64,000 nucleotides of DNA from an uncultured Armatimonadota bacterium (GCA_903927345.1 CAIYMO010000055.1:97097-161096); one strand, 5' to 3'; numbered from the stretch's first letter, positions 41,847 to 50,913 are shown. Notes: generated by a model from the letters alone, not told the origin. Numbers and translations: made by a program.

Positions 41847-42874
41847 AAATCTCGTTCTCGATTCTTGCCTTGGTCTGTTCTGGGTTGATCCTTGCCCAGG
41901 GTCCTGGTGGGCGTCGCGGAGGACCAGGTGGGCCAGGTGGGCCAGGTGGACCTGGCGGTCCAGGTGGTCAAGGTGGCGGATTTGGAAAGAAGGAAGAGCT
42001 TCCCCCAATCTTGAAGGACGCCCAGGAAAAATCCAAGAAGCTCAGATTTTCAGGAACGCGACTGGTCACGTTTTATCGAGCCGGCAAAGCCGAGTCACAC
42101 GAGGAATACCTCACCAAAGACGGCGCCCGAATGCGGATCGAGTTCTCCAAGAACTCACCATTTGCTGGTCAAGTGATCATCGAAACTCCCGAAGTTCGGA
42201 AGCACTACTATCCGGATCGAAATGAACTCAAGGAGTCTCCCGCGGCGGGACGAAGGCAGTTCGAAAATTTCCGATTTGGTGGAGTGCGTGGTGCAAAGCC
42301 GGTGATTTCGGACGGCGGATTTCTCCTGGGAATGAAGCTCACCCGCGTCCAATATCTGGACCCGATGAAGAACCCGACCTTCGAAGTGTTCATTGATCTC
42401 AAGAGCGGCCTTGCCGTCAAACGGGTGATTTACGGACCCGGCGGAAACGTCGCAGGCTCATTTGAGTTCAAAAGCCTGAACCTCAACCCAAAAATTTCCA
42501 AGGATGCGTTCTCGTTCAACCGCAAGGGCGTGAAAGTTATTCGCCCAATTGACGACCTGTTTGCAAAAGCCAAGGAACTCGGCGTCTCGCCATACGGTTT
42601 CAGCAGTAAAGATGCGTATAAACTCGATGGTGTCAACTTGCGCGAGATGCGAGGGAAGAAGGTTTTGATTCTGAACTACGCGATGAGCGACTCGCGGCTC
42701 ACGATGTTCCTCATGAATCCAGACGCCGATTTGGCGGAGATTCAGAAGTCGAGTCGTCGACAACAAGGCTTCTACGCTTGGAAAGAAGTGGGAGCCACGA
42801 TCATATTGATCGGTGATGCCTCACAAGACGAGCTTCAGAACCTGGCAAAACGGGTAACGAATCTGAAACGCTGA
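41843..42874 (+). CDS. Exported MucB/RseB- or LolA-like protein with Gly-Pro-Gly repeats
   Basis: 343 residues. Signal peptide about 1-18, then a collagen-like GGPGGPGGPGGPGG segment (about 20-48). A beta-rich half-barrel follows: ILKDAQEKSKKLRFSGTRLVTFYRAGKAESHEEYLTKDGARMRIEFSKNS, VQYLDPMKNPTFEVFIDLKSGLAVKRV, VAGSFEFKSLNLNPKISKDAFSF, like LolA/MucB. The C-terminal 90 residues (YKLDGVNLREMRGKKVLILNYAMSDSRLTMFL) fit the MucB C-domain. It is probably the envelope sensor that protects the anti-sigma factor, by analogy with RseB. Confidence 0.75.
   Translation: MKISFSILALVCSGLILAQGPGGRRGGPGGPGGPGGPGGPGGQGGGFGKKEELPPILKDAQEKSKKLRFSGTRLVTFYRAGKAESHEEYLTKDGARMRIEFSKNSPFAGQVIIETPEVRKHYYPDRNELKESPAAGRRQFENFRFGGVRGAKPVISDGGFLLGMKLTRVQYLDPMKNPTFEVFIDLKSGLAVKRVIYGPGGNVAGSFEFKSLNLNPKISKDAFSFNRKGVKVIRPIDDLFAKAKELGVSPYGFSSKDAYKLDGVNLREMRGKKVLILNYAMSDSRLTMFLMNPDADLAEIQKSSRRQQGFYAWKEVGATIILIGDASQDELQNLAKRVTNLKR
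41900..41980 (+). repeat. Short tandem repeat coding Gly-Gly-Pro
   Basis: Repeated units close to GGTGGGCCA / GGTGGACCT code GGP repeats just after the signal peptide. It is prone to copy-number change. Confidence 0.75.
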
Positions 42875-42876
42875 TC

Positions 42877-42882
42877 TATAAT
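42877..42882 (+). promoter_or_regulatory. Candidate -10 box, leaderless (PBP1A)
   Basis: A perfect TATAAT lies exactly 6 bases before GTG 42889 and just after the stop of the MucB-like gene; no Shine-Dalgarno. Confidence 0.6.
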
Positions 42883-42888
42883 TAACAC

Positions 42889-45249
42889 GTGGGTTCTGTA
42901 CGTAGCCGAGCATCTCGAACCCGCCCAGCGGGAGTTCGATCCAAAAGTGCCCCATGGGTGAAACACCTCAAAATAGGTGCCTATCTTCTTGTATTCCTGG
43001 TTGCGATCGGCGTTATCGGCACGTTCGCCTTCCTTCGCTCCAGTATGGAGTCGGTCAAGCCCCTTGTTTCAAACATGGGCGAGAAGATCCAGACTTTTAA
43101 CTCGAAGCCTTCCCAGATTTACTCCGCAGACGGAAAGCTCCTCTACGAGGTCAACCCGATTTACCGAGAATCGATCTCGCTCAACGATGTTCCCGAGAAG
43201 GTTCAGTTGGCGTTCCTAGCGGCTGAAGATAAGCGCTTTCGAGAGCACAAAGGCGTCGACCCCATGGGGCTCGGGCGTGCAGTCTTCAAGTTCGCCAGAG
43301 CCGGTGAAGCTCAAGGCGGAGGATCGACCATTACGATGCAGCTTGCGAAGATGCTCTTTTCGGCATCCGAAAAGTCGATGCAGCGCAAGATTCAGGACAT
43401 CTCGATCGCTCTGGAAATGGAGAAGGAGTACACCAAGGACTTCATCCTTGAGACCTATCTGAACCAGGCGTACTATGGCGAGCAGGCGTACGGGATTGCT
43501 GCCGGTTCCGAGGTCTACTTTAACAAGAAGCCCAGTGAACTCAGTCTTGCTGAGGCGGCAATGCTCGCTCGATGTGTTCGTCTGCCGAGTACCCAGAACC
43601 CAATCAAGAATTACCAAAAGGCGGACCAGAACAAGATCGTCGTGCTCAACACGATGCTGGACGAAAAGTGGATCTCGCAGGCTGAGTACGAAGAGGCTAA
43701 AGCAGAACGTCCGAAGATCGTCAAGGGCAAGGGGCTAGGAAATGGTCGTTTGTATCGAGCGCCGTACTTCACCGCAATGGTTCTTCAGGACCTCAAACGT
43801 CGCGGAATCGATATTTCAGGTGGCGGTTACGTTGTTTCGACAACCATTGACACGACCCTGCAGGCTGAGGCCGAGGAAGCTGTCCAACAGCAGATACGTT
43901 GGAATCGGGGGCGAGGAGTTAATGCTGGCGCCTTCCTTGCCATGGACTCAGAAGGTCGAATCCTAGCCGACGTTGGCGGAAGCGACTACAAACGAAACCA
44001 GTACAGCCGAACGAGCCAGAGCCAAATGCAACCCGGCTCCTCATTCAAAAGCTTTGTTTACGCGGAGGCCTTAAAGGAGGGTGTCATCGGAGAATACGAT
44101 TCAATCTCCAATGAAAAGCTCCAACTGCCTGGAAAGACGGCTAAAGCGCCTTATGTTCCCCGCAACAGCCACGGTGGATGGGGTGGAAGCTACTCGCTAA
44201 GAAGTGCGTTTGCCGAATCCATGAACGTCCCAGCTGTGCGAACATTCGTATCGGTCGGCGTGAAGCGCGGTACCGAACTTATTCAGGAAGACTTCGGCTT
44301 TACAACCAAGCTTGAACCCTATGCGCCGCTTGCGCTTGGGGCAACCGCTGTCCGCATGACCGAAATGGCAGAGGCCTACTCGGTCTTCATGCTCGATGGT
44401 CGGCGTGTTGAACCGTACCGCATCAAGGAAGTTCAGGGGCCGGACGGGTCTGTTGTATTCACCAACACGCCGGCGTATGTCACCACCCGCTTGGGGTCCG
44501 AGGTCTGTGCGGCCATGGATCGGCTCTTGGTTGCCGCGGTCCAAGAAGGTACTGGCTACAAGGCCAAGTCGATGCCTGAAGCCAGAGGGAAAACTGGAAC
44601 GACGAACGGAGGCAAGAGTGTTTGGTTCTGCGGCTATGCAAAGGGGATCGTCGGAATCTCTTGGGCGGGCAACGAGTACTTCGACAAGCGTCGTAACCGG
44701 TGGTTGCTAAGGGAAATGCCGGAGTCATTTGGTGGAGATGTTTGCGCTCCGATGTGGGCGACTGCCATGAAGGCGGTCACAGCAAAGTACGGTTCGGATG
44801 TCAAGCCGGACTTCTTGCCGCGAGAGTCAGAGGAAACCAATGCGGAGCGCAGAGCACGAGAGCGCCGCGAAGCGGGGGAGAATCAGGATAAGAACCAGGA
44901 GGAAGTCGTACCGATTCGGGACGACGAAGGCAACACCGAACCCGGCACTGAACCTGTGACTCGAAATTCTGGAGACCCACAGGAGAACCCTCCAACCCAG
45001 AACAACGGCGAACCACCTGTTACGAACGACACAACCGAAAAGCCCCCGGTGGAGCGTCCCAAGCCGGACAAAAAACCACCGAAAAAACCGGACACTCGCG
45101 AGGAGGATGTTGACGTTGAAGTCTGTGCAGACTCCGGACAGCTCGCCGGAACATACTGCCCGGAGACAGTGGTGAGAAAATTTGCTAAAGGTAAACGACC
45201 GCGCGGGAGATGTCGAGTGCACAAGGCACCGAGCGAAGGAGGCGGTTAG
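42889..45249 (+). CDS. Bifunctional penicillin-binding protein 1A (class A)
   Basis: 786 residues, GTG start. A basic cytoplasmic start and one membrane helix (about 28-50) come first. The GT51 transglycosylase has FLAAEDKRFREHKGVDPMGLGRA (catalytic Glu) and GGSTITMQLAKMLF. The transpeptidase has MQPGSSFKSFVYAEAL (SxxK), ESMNVPAVR (SxN) and RGKTGTTNGGKSVWFCGY (KTG). A Pro/Glu/Asn-rich tail (about 650-735) leads to a C-terminal cysteine-containing segment (EVCADSGQLAGTYCPETVV). It makes and crosslinks peptidoglycan. It ends at TAGTG shared with the next PBP gene. Confidence 0.96.
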   Translation: MGSVRSRASRTRPAGVRSKSAPWVKHLKIGAYLLVFLVAIGVIGTFAFLRSSMESVKPLVSNMGEKIQTFNSKPSQIYSADGKLLYEVNPIYRESISLNDVPEKVQLAFLAAEDKRFREHKGVDPMGLGRAVFKFARAGEAQGGGSTITMQLAKMLFSASEKSMQRKIQDISIALEMEKEYTKDFILETYLNQAYYGEQAYGIAAGSEVYFNKKPSELSLAEAAMLARCVRLPSTQNPIKNYQKADQNKIVVLNTMLDEKWISQAEYEEAKAERPKIVKGKGLGNGRLYRAPYFTAMVLQDLKRRGIDISGGGYVVSTTIDTTLQAEAEEAVQQQIRWNRGRGVNAGAFLAMDSEGRILADVGGSDYKRNQYSRTSQSQMQPGSSFKSFVYAEALKEGVIGEYDSISNEKLQLPGKTAKAPYVPRNSHGGWGGSYSLRSAFAESMNVPAVRTFVSVGVKRGTELIQEDFGFTTKLEPYAPLALGATAVRMTEMAEAYSVFMLDGRRVEPYRIKEVQGPDGSVVFTNTPAYVTTRLGSEVCAAMDRLLVAAVQEGTGYKAKSMPEARGKTGTTNGGKSVWFCGYAKGIVGISWAGNEYFDKRRNRWLLREMPESFGGDVCAPMWATAMKAVTAKYGSDVKPDFLPRESEETNAERRARERREAGENQDKNQEEVVPIRDDEGNTEPGTEPVTRNSGDPQENPPTQNNGEPPVTNDTTEKPPVERPKPDKKPPKKPDTREEDVDVEVCADSGQLAGTYCPETVVRKFAKGKRPRGRCRVHKAPSEGGG

Positions 45250-47078
45250 TGAGCGTCCTCCATGCCCCTCGGACGCCCGAAGTCGACCGTAGGCTGATCT
45301 GGTTCCCGATCGTCATCGTTCCGATGTTTGTGGTCCTTTTCTTGCGCCTGTGGTACATCCAGGTCGTCAAGGCACCTGAGCTGATTGAGAGTGCTAGCCA
45401 GACGCGACGCATGAGCGTCGATAAACTTGCGCCGAGAGGCACCATCCGGGACCGCAAAGGGAAGGTAATCGCGGGAGTTCGGCCAGAGTACGTCGTCTCG
45501 GTCACGCCATCAACGGTCAAGAAGTCGCCCGAGGTCATCGAGAAAGTTGCTCGAATCCTGGGAATGCCCGTCGAAGAAGTTTTGGCAAGGATCAAGAAGG
45601 GGTCATACAAAAACCTCCCAGCTCCAATCAAACTCGGAGTGAGTATTGAAGCCGCCTCCCAAATCGCCGAGGCGTCGGACCTCCCGGGCGTCTCGGTGGA
45701 AGAAAAGCCGATGCGCCGTTATGTGGACTCGGCGAACTTTTCGCATTTGCTTGGCTATGTTGGTACCCCCACCGAGGTCGAAGAAAAGAAACTGGAACCG
45801 TACGAACTGAAGCCCGCTGAGTTTGTCGGCCGCGCAGGACTCGAGGCCGCATACGAAGTTCAGCTTATGGGTCGTCCGGGGAAGGAGACGATTGAAAAGC
45901 GGGGAACCGCAGTTCTTCCTGGTCGAGAGCTAGCCGAACCAGGTCAGCAGGTTTTCCTGACGATTGACGCGGATTTGCAAGCTTATGCACAAGCGGTCCT
46001 GAATCGGCGCGGCTGGAAAGGTTCGATTACCGTGATCGATCCCAGCAACGGCGAGATCCTAGCGATGGTGTCGAATCCAACCTTCGATATGTCGCTTTAC
46101 GATGGTGGGCTAAGCGATGAGGACTATGCTCGGCTCAATGACCGATCAAGGGGTCTAGCGGCTCTCAACCGGGCAACTTCGGGCCTCTACGCCCCGGGTT
46201 CGACTTACAAAATTATTACGGCGATCGCCGCCTATCGAGAACATAAGCTGGACACTGGGACGAGTGTTTACTGCCCCGGGTTCTTCTCGTTTGGCCGAGG
46301 TCGACCGCTCAAGTGCATGAGCACCCACGGACCGACCGGGTTCATGGGCGCAATGGCAAAGTCTTGCAACACGTTCTTCTGTACGATGGGGACCAGAGCC
46401 GGTGAGGATGCGATGATGCAGGCTGCGCTCGACTGCGGTCTTGGCAATCGCACCGGAATCGAGATTCCTGAACGGCGCGGCACGATTCCAACTAAAAAGT
46501 GGCGAGACATTGACCCCGTCAATAGATCCTGGAATCTGGGTCAGCTTGCCAATATGTCCATCGGGCAAGGTTATATCACGACCAATACCCTCCAAATGGC
46601 GAACATGATGGCGATGGTTGCGAACAATGGTGTGCGCTACAAGCCGCATCTGGTTCGGGCTTTTCGAGATTCGCTCAGTTTGAAGGACCAGATGGTCACT
46701 CCCGAGGTTGTCGGGAAAATCGAGGCTGACGATTCTTTCTGGCGCATGCTTAGAGAGTCGCTGGTTGGGGTCATTGATCACGGAACCGCTCAACGGTTTG
46801 CGTCTATTCCAGGGCTTTCCTGGGGCGGGAAGACGGGTTCAGCAGAACACGGTGCGAAGGGAGCAAACAACACCCACGCCTGGTTTGTTGGCTTCGCTCC
46901 GGCAGACAAACCTCGCCTAGCGATTTGTGCGATGGCAGAAGACGCCGGACACGGTGGAGACGCAGCCGCGCCCCTCGCTGCAGAAGTGGTTGCTCACTAC
47001 TTGATGAGGCCAGCCGCAGCAGCTTCGAACCGAGTCGCTTCTTCTGCGGGATCGAACCCGAGGTCGCCCCGCGGCTGA
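45249..47078 (+). CDS. Penicillin-binding protein 2 (class B transpeptidase, MrdA-like)
   Basis: 609 residues from GTG 45249, just after GAAGGAGG, overlapping the PBP1A stop. Membrane helix about 15-38. Dimerisation domain LAPRGTIRDRKGKVIAGVRPEYVVSV ... YVDSANFSHLLGYVGTPTEVE. Transpeptidase with SGLYAPGSTYKIITAIAAY (SxxK), AKSCNTFFC (SxN) and GGKTGSAEHGAKG (KTG). PBP2/MrdA is the elongation transpeptidase of rod cells; FtsI is a less likely alternative. Its last 82 bases overlap the end of the convergent O-antigen ligase-like gene. Confidence 0.93.
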   Translation: MSVLHAPRTPEVDRRLIWFPIVIVPMFVVLFLRLWYIQVVKAPELIESASQTRRMSVDKLAPRGTIRDRKGKVIAGVRPEYVVSVTPSTVKKSPEVIEKVARILGMPVEEVLARIKKGSYKNLPAPIKLGVSIEAASQIAEASDLPGVSVEEKPMRRYVDSANFSHLLGYVGTPTEVEEKKLEPYELKPAEFVGRAGLEAAYEVQLMGRPGKETIEKRGTAVLPGRELAEPGQQVFLTIDADLQAYAQAVLNRRGWKGSITVIDPSNGEILAMVSNPTFDMSLYDGGLSDEDYARLNDRSRGLAALNRATSGLYAPGSTYKIITAIAAYREHKLDTGTSVYCPGFFSFGRGRPLKCMSTHGPTGFMGAMAKSCNTFFCTMGTRAGEDAMMQAALDCGLGNRTGIEIPERRGTIPTKKWRDIDPVNRSWNLGQLANMSIGQGYITTNTLQMANMMAMVANNGVRYKPHLVRAFRDSLSLKDQMVTPEVVGKIEADDSFWRMLRESLVGVIDHGTAQRFASIPGLSWGGKTGSAEHGAKGANNTHAWFVGFAPADKPRLAICAMAEDAGHGGDAAAPLAAEVVAHYLMRPAAAASNRVASSAGSNPRSPRG

Positions 47079-49072
47079 AGTTCGCGGCACGCATTGGCAG
47101 CCTTACGTAGGTTGTCAACGAAGGCATTTCGATCATCGCCACCTACGCTCGCATTAGGGTTCGATTCGAACTGCCGCTTTGCCATGGGAACCGTGATGTC
47201 GCGATAGCGGATAAAGCCCTTAACTGCGTCTCGTAGCAAGGTTTGTTTTGAATCTGGGGAGACCGTCGCCAAGTACAGGCGCGCGTGGAATGAAGCCGTC
47301 GGAACAATCTCGGCCTGACTTGGCACCGTGAAGTAGGTCGTCTTCTCGACCTCTATCAGTCGATTTGCCGCCGCCTTTGCCCCCTCGGGGTCATTGAACT
47401 GCACCCCGGCATTCATGAGTCCAAGCATAGCGGGGAAGTTATTCGGATCGCGCTCGAGAGCACGGTTGTAGGCGGTCCTCGCTGCGGGATAGTTTCCTTC
47501 CCGAAGCTGAAGCAAAGCGACGGCCCGGAAGTTCTTCGGGGACGGGGCAAGTGCGGCTGCTGTTTTCGCTTCCTCAAGCGAGCCAGTCGCTCTTGTGAGA
47601 AGTGCGTGCCCGAATCCATCGCCGAGTGCGATACCAATGCTTGCCTTGGCCAATTCACTTGCGACCGAAGGTTCATTTGCCGCCAGAGCTCCCCGAGCTT
47701 GAGCACGATAAAGCTCCCCAAGCCCAATGGTGATGCTGAGCGGGATAAAGACCGCGACAGCCGAAGCCACGGCAATCCGGGGTATCCGAAAAATTACTTC
47801 TGGCGACTGTGAGTCGGCGCTGGTTGCACAGATCGCGCCGCAGAGCATGAACACAAGAGTCCCCAGGTTGTTGATGTACAAGTCAGAGTCGATGCCGTTG
47901 TGAGCCAGAAGGACTCCGAGTGCTCCGAAGGACGAACACAGAATGATCTTGCTTGTTACCGGTAGCCGAGAAGCACCGCGCCCGCCCTTAAGCCCAACCG
48001 CGATGAGGAAGCCAAGTAGCGTGATCGGCGCGAGGATGCTCGCCTCGGCGGCGAGCTGAAGGTAGCCCTGGTGGGCAAGCGCCGTCTGGGTAACCAGACC
48101 CGGTCGAGTGGATTCAAATTGGAAGGTTCCGAGTCCCCATCCGTACGGCCGCTGCTTCGCCAAGTCTATAGCCGAAACCCAGAGGAGTTTGCGGAATCCT
48201 GCCGACTGTGTGCTTGCTTCGGAGGAGTTAGAGAAACGGGACATCGGGCCGGTTCCAGCGGTGGACTGACTCTTTCCGGCGGTCTGGGCAAGAACTCCAA
48301 GTCCGCCAATCATGACCACGGCAACCGCGAGAGCGCCGAGTCCTTTCCCGACAGAGGTAGGCCGAATCGTGACCAAACAAACCGCTAAAACGATCAGTCC
48401 GATGGGAAGGCAGATGAGCGCACCCTTCGACTGGGTGAGAAACAGCGCGAGCCCCTGGAGCAGAAGGCAGAAGCCTATTCCAAGTTTCGAAAGTCGATCG
48501 CCGGTAAACAACAGCGGAATTCCGATCAAAACTCCCGTGGCAAGGAGTGCGCCCGCCTGGTTCGGGTTGTGCTGATTTGCGAAGATGCGCCAGGTCGGAT
48601 CGATCGCCTTCATCGATGCATACTCGCGAAGGCCAATCAGGGCAACCAGAGTAATTCCCGCAAACCAACCGCCAATCACCCACAATGACTGCTTCTTGCC
48701 AGCGCTGGAGGTGACGGCGTAGAAGGCACCGATCATCATGGCGAACTCAACAAAATTCAGCACCGAGATGCTCACGAAGGAGCTGACGATGAGCGAAGTT
48801 CCGATCAGACCGGTAAAGACGGCAATCCAGCCTGAAATCTTGATTGACGGAACATGGACGACCTTCCGGGTCATCAGCGCCTGCAGCAATGGAATGAGGA
48901 AGAGCCAGAATACGAGGCCGTGACCGAAGAACGGGGCGTTTTCCCAGAGGGTGGCAAGCGACAAGTTGCCCCCTTCGAACTGACCCGCGTCAAGGCTGTA
49001 TTTGCCGTTCAAAAGCGCAGAGAGTGCCGAACCAATGGCAAGACTTAGGACTCCAAGTGGGGGGCGTTTCAT
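46997..49072 (-). CDS. O-antigen ligase/polymerase-like membrane protein with C-terminal TPRs
   Basis: 691 residues. Ten to twelve membrane helices up to about residue 460. The Wzy_C/WaaL-type loop is in the middle: FANQHNPNQAGALLATGVLIGIP, FLTQSKGALICLPIGL and WVSAIDLAKQRPYGWGLGTFQFE, where the large outside loop precedes further helices. Residues 470-690 contain TPR-like units (FRAVALLQLREGNYPAARTAYNRALERDPNNFPAMLGLMNAGVQ). It joins or polymerises surface sugars or glycosylates surface proteins. It is coupled (ATGA) to the upstream glycosyltransferase gene. Confidence 0.85.
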   Translation of the reverse strand: MKRPPLGVLSLAIGSALSALLNGKYSLDAGQFEGGNLSLATLWENAPFFGHGLVFWLFLIPLLQALMTRKVVHVPSIKISGWIAVFTGLIGTSLIVSSFVSISVLNFVEFAMMIGAFYAVTSSAGKKQSLWVIGGWFAGITLVALIGLREYASMKAIDPTWRIFANQHNPNQAGALLATGVLIGIPLLFTGDRLSKLGIGFCLLLQGLALFLTQSKGALICLPIGLIVLAVCLVTIRPTSVGKGLGALAVAVVMIGGLGVLAQTAGKSQSTAGTGPMSRFSNSSEASTQSAGFRKLLWVSAIDLAKQRPYGWGLGTFQFESTRPGLVTQTALAHQGYLQLAAEASILAPITLLGFLIAVGLKGGRGASRLPVTSKIILCSSFGALGVLLAHNGIDSDLYINNLGTLVFMLCGAICATSADSQSPEVIFRIPRIAVASAVAVFIPLSITIGLGELYRAQARGALAANEPSVASELAKASIGIALGDGFGHALLTRATGSLEEAKTAAALAPSPKNFRAVALLQLREGNYPAARTAYNRALERDPNNFPAMLGLMNAGVQFNDPEGAKAAANRLIEVEKTTYFTVPSQAEIVPTASFHARLYLATVSPDSKQTLLRDAVKGFIRYRDITVPMAKRQFESNPNASVGGDDRNAFVDNLRKAANACRELQPRGDLGFDPAEEATRFEAAAAGLIK

Positions 49073-49992
49073 CAGCTTTTGAGCTTCCTTTTGAGAATGT
49101 CGACTTTGTTGCTCAGAATGAAAATGCTCGCACGGGCAGAGAGGGCACTTGCCGCCATGAGGAGGGCAAATGGCCTCGCAATCGGGTTCATTTGAGGCAC
49201 CATGTTCTTTCGATAGAACCTGAACATAGATTTGTGGAAGCGACCAATCATGCGGTTCGGGGCCTTATCGGTGCTGCGCCCAATGGCGTGAGTGATCGTG
49301 AGATGGGGAAGATAAACGACCTTCTTGCCGACCTTCCAGGTCTGGAAGCACAAATCAACGTCTTCGCAATACATGATGAACTCCGAATCGAAGAGTCCAA
49401 TCTCCGCGAGGAGCTCTCCGCGGGCAAGAAACGCTGCGCCAGACACCCAGTCGACTTCTTTCGGCACATTGTGCTCGAAGTCCTGCATCAAGTACTCCCG
49501 AGTGAAGCGATTGTTGGGAAACAGCCGTCCAATGAACGTGTTGCGGAAGAGCGCAGCAACCGGATTCGGGAAGCGTCGGCAGGAGAACTGGAGGGAACCG
49601 TCGGGGTTGAGGAGCTTGGGAGCCACGATTCCAACATCAGGATTATTCTCAAGGTAGTCGAGAAGCCCTTTGATCGCCCCGGGGTGGACGATGGTATCGC
49701 TGTTTAGTGGCAAGGCATGGTGTCCTTTTCGGTTGGACATCGCATAGTTCTGCCCTCCAACAAACCCTAGATTCTGCGTCATATTGACTAGCCGCACCCA
49801 AGGAAATTCCTGCTCGACCATGAAGGGCGAACCGTCCTCGGAGTTGTTGTCCACAACGATGACTTCGAAGTTTGCCTCGTCGCGCACTTTTGTGAGCGAG
49901 TCCAGGCACAACCGGAGGTCGTCGATCGTGTTCCAACTACAGATGGTGATGCTAAGGTCGAAATCCGGCACTGTACCCCCTCGCTCGGACAA
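49072..49992 (-). CDS. Family 2 glycosyltransferase
   Basis: 306 residues from ATG 49992; GTG at 49971 would remove seven residues. GT-A fold: LSITICSWNTIDDLRLCLDSLTK, FEVIVVDNNSEDGSPFMVEQEFPWVRLVNMTQNLGFVGGQNYAM, HALPLNSDTIVHPGAI (DxD-like NSD), VDWVSGAAFLARGELLAEIGLFDSEFIMYCEDVDLCFQTWK. This is rhamnosyltransferase-type (WbbL-like). The C-terminus ends in a possible amphipathic or membrane-near helix. It overlaps the next upstream glycosyltransferase gene by 41 bases. Confidence 0.9.
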   Translation of the reverse strand: MSERGGTVPDFDLSITICSWNTIDDLRLCLDSLTKVRDEANFEVIVVDNNSEDGSPFMVEQEFPWVRLVNMTQNLGFVGGQNYAMSNRKGHHALPLNSDTIVHPGAIKGLLDYLENNPDVGIVAPKLLNPDGSLQFSCRRFPNPVAALFRNTFIGRLFPNNRFTREYLMQDFEHNVPKEVDWVSGAAFLARGELLAEIGLFDSEFIMYCEDVDLCFQTWKVGKKVVYLPHLTITHAIGRSTDKAPNRMIGRFHKSMFRFYRKNMVPQMNPIARPFALLMAASALSARASIFILSNKVDILKRKLKS

Positions 49993-50788
49993 GCGCGCCG
50001 AGCCATATGATAACGGAAACTGGATAGAGCGGAATTCGCGCCAAACCGCTCGTGTGCTTAAAGAGATAACGGATCAGGGATCTGTGAGATTCCCAGATCA
50101 TGGGTTTCCGGGTTTGCCGGGTGGATGCTCCCCCAAGGTGGTGGATGGTGAGGTTTGCCTCATACCAGCACTTACCTCTAAGCCGCTTTAGCAGATCAAC
50201 CTCGTTAAAGAAGATCGGGAATTGTTCGTCAAACGGCTGCTTGGAGTCGGGGAGGGAAGATCGGCGGAAGAGCAGGAAAGTGCCCATTGGCTGAGGAGCA
50301 TCCTGGCTTTTTGTGTAGTCAAAGGAGCGCAGACGATAGGTGTCCCAAAACGGCAACCGGCAGATATCTCCGAGAATTCCCGTGATCGTCGGGAATCCGC
50401 GCACTGATTGCTGGGTCTCTCCCTCGTTCCCTTGGAAGCGAACAGAGAGGCAACCATACGATTCGCCAAGGTTTCGCAGAGTTTCGACTGCGTCTCGAAG
50501 CAAGTCGGGGGTGACTCGAGTATCCGGATTCAGTGTCAAAACGAACTCGCCGGTACTTGCCTCGATCCCAATGTTGTTTCCGCGTGCGTACCCGTGGTTC
50601 TCGGTTTCGGCCAGGGTACGGAACTCAGGAAACTCATTCGAGGCAACTACCGCCGAATCATCTCGGGAGTTATTGTCAACAACAATCACCTCAAACGACC
50701 CCGGAAAAGGGTACTCACGAATGGATTGCAAGCACTCGCGTAGCAGAGGTGCCGTATTCCAGTTCACGATGATGATGCTGAGAGTCAC
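49952..50788 (-). CDS. Family 2 glycosyltransferase
   Basis: 278 residues, GTG start. SIIIVNWNTAPLLRECLQSIREYP, FEVIVVDNNSRDDSAVVA, NHGYARGNNIGIEASTGEFVLTLNPDTRVTPDLL (NPD in the DxD position), QPMGTFLLFRRSSLPDSKQPFDEQFPIFFNEVDLLKRLRGKCWYEANLTIHHLGG. It is paralogous in layout to the next gene. A C-terminal hydrophobic segment (LYPVSVIIWLGALV) may tie it to the membrane. First gene of the three-gene surface-sugar operon. Confidence 0.9.
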   Translation of the reverse strand: MTLSIIIVNWNTAPLLRECLQSIREYPFPGSFEVIVVDNNSRDDSAVVASNEFPEFRTLAETENHGYARGNNIGIEASTGEFVLTLNPDTRVTPDLLRDAVETLRNLGESYGCLSVRFQGNEGETQQSVRGFPTITGILGDICRLPFWDTYRLRSFDYTKSQDAPQPMGTFLLFRRSSLPDSKQPFDEQFPIFFNEVDLLKRLRGKCWYEANLTIHHLGGASTRQTRKPMIWESHRSLIRYLFKHTSGLARIPLYPVSVIIWLGALVRARGYSAGFRP

Positions 50789-50798
50789 GGCTTGCCAG

Positions 50799-50804
50799 AG
50801 TTTA
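50799..50804 (-). promoter_or_regulatory. Candidate -10 box (glycosyltransferase operon)
   Basis: TAAACT on the minus strand, 10 bases before GTG 50788, implying a leader of a few bases. Confidence 0.4.
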
Positions 50805-50830
50805 CCGTCAGAAATTCCCCACTATTTTTA

Positions 50831-50892
50831 CGGGGATGGAACCCCGAAAATGGATATCTGGTATCCTTCATGTGGTTGCGACTTAGGTCGCA
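50831..50892 (+). promoter_or_regulatory. Two hairpins in the NlpC/P60 gene leader
   Basis: CGGGG/CCCCG (50831-50846) and TGCGAC-TTAG-GTCGCA (50877-50892) stand upstream of GGAGGAGAGG and ATG 50914. Cell-wall hydrolase genes often carry riboswitches (c-di-AMP, ydaO type), but that consensus is not recognisable here and the leader is short. Confidence 0.35.
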
Positions 50893-50913
50893 CACCTGTG
50901 GAGGAGAGGAAGC

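Noticed and set aside
41900..41980. Possible CRISPR-like or minisatellite array
   Set aside because: It is an in-frame Gly-Gly-Pro coding repeat with 9-base units and no spacers.
49024..49707. 227-codon open frame on the plus strand
   Set aside because: Antisense to the glycosyltransferase gene, with no family pattern.
50822..50913. c-di-AMP (ydaO) riboswitch before the NlpC/P60 gene
   Set aside because: Too short for the class and its conserved core sequences are not visible. Kept only as unassigned hairpins.
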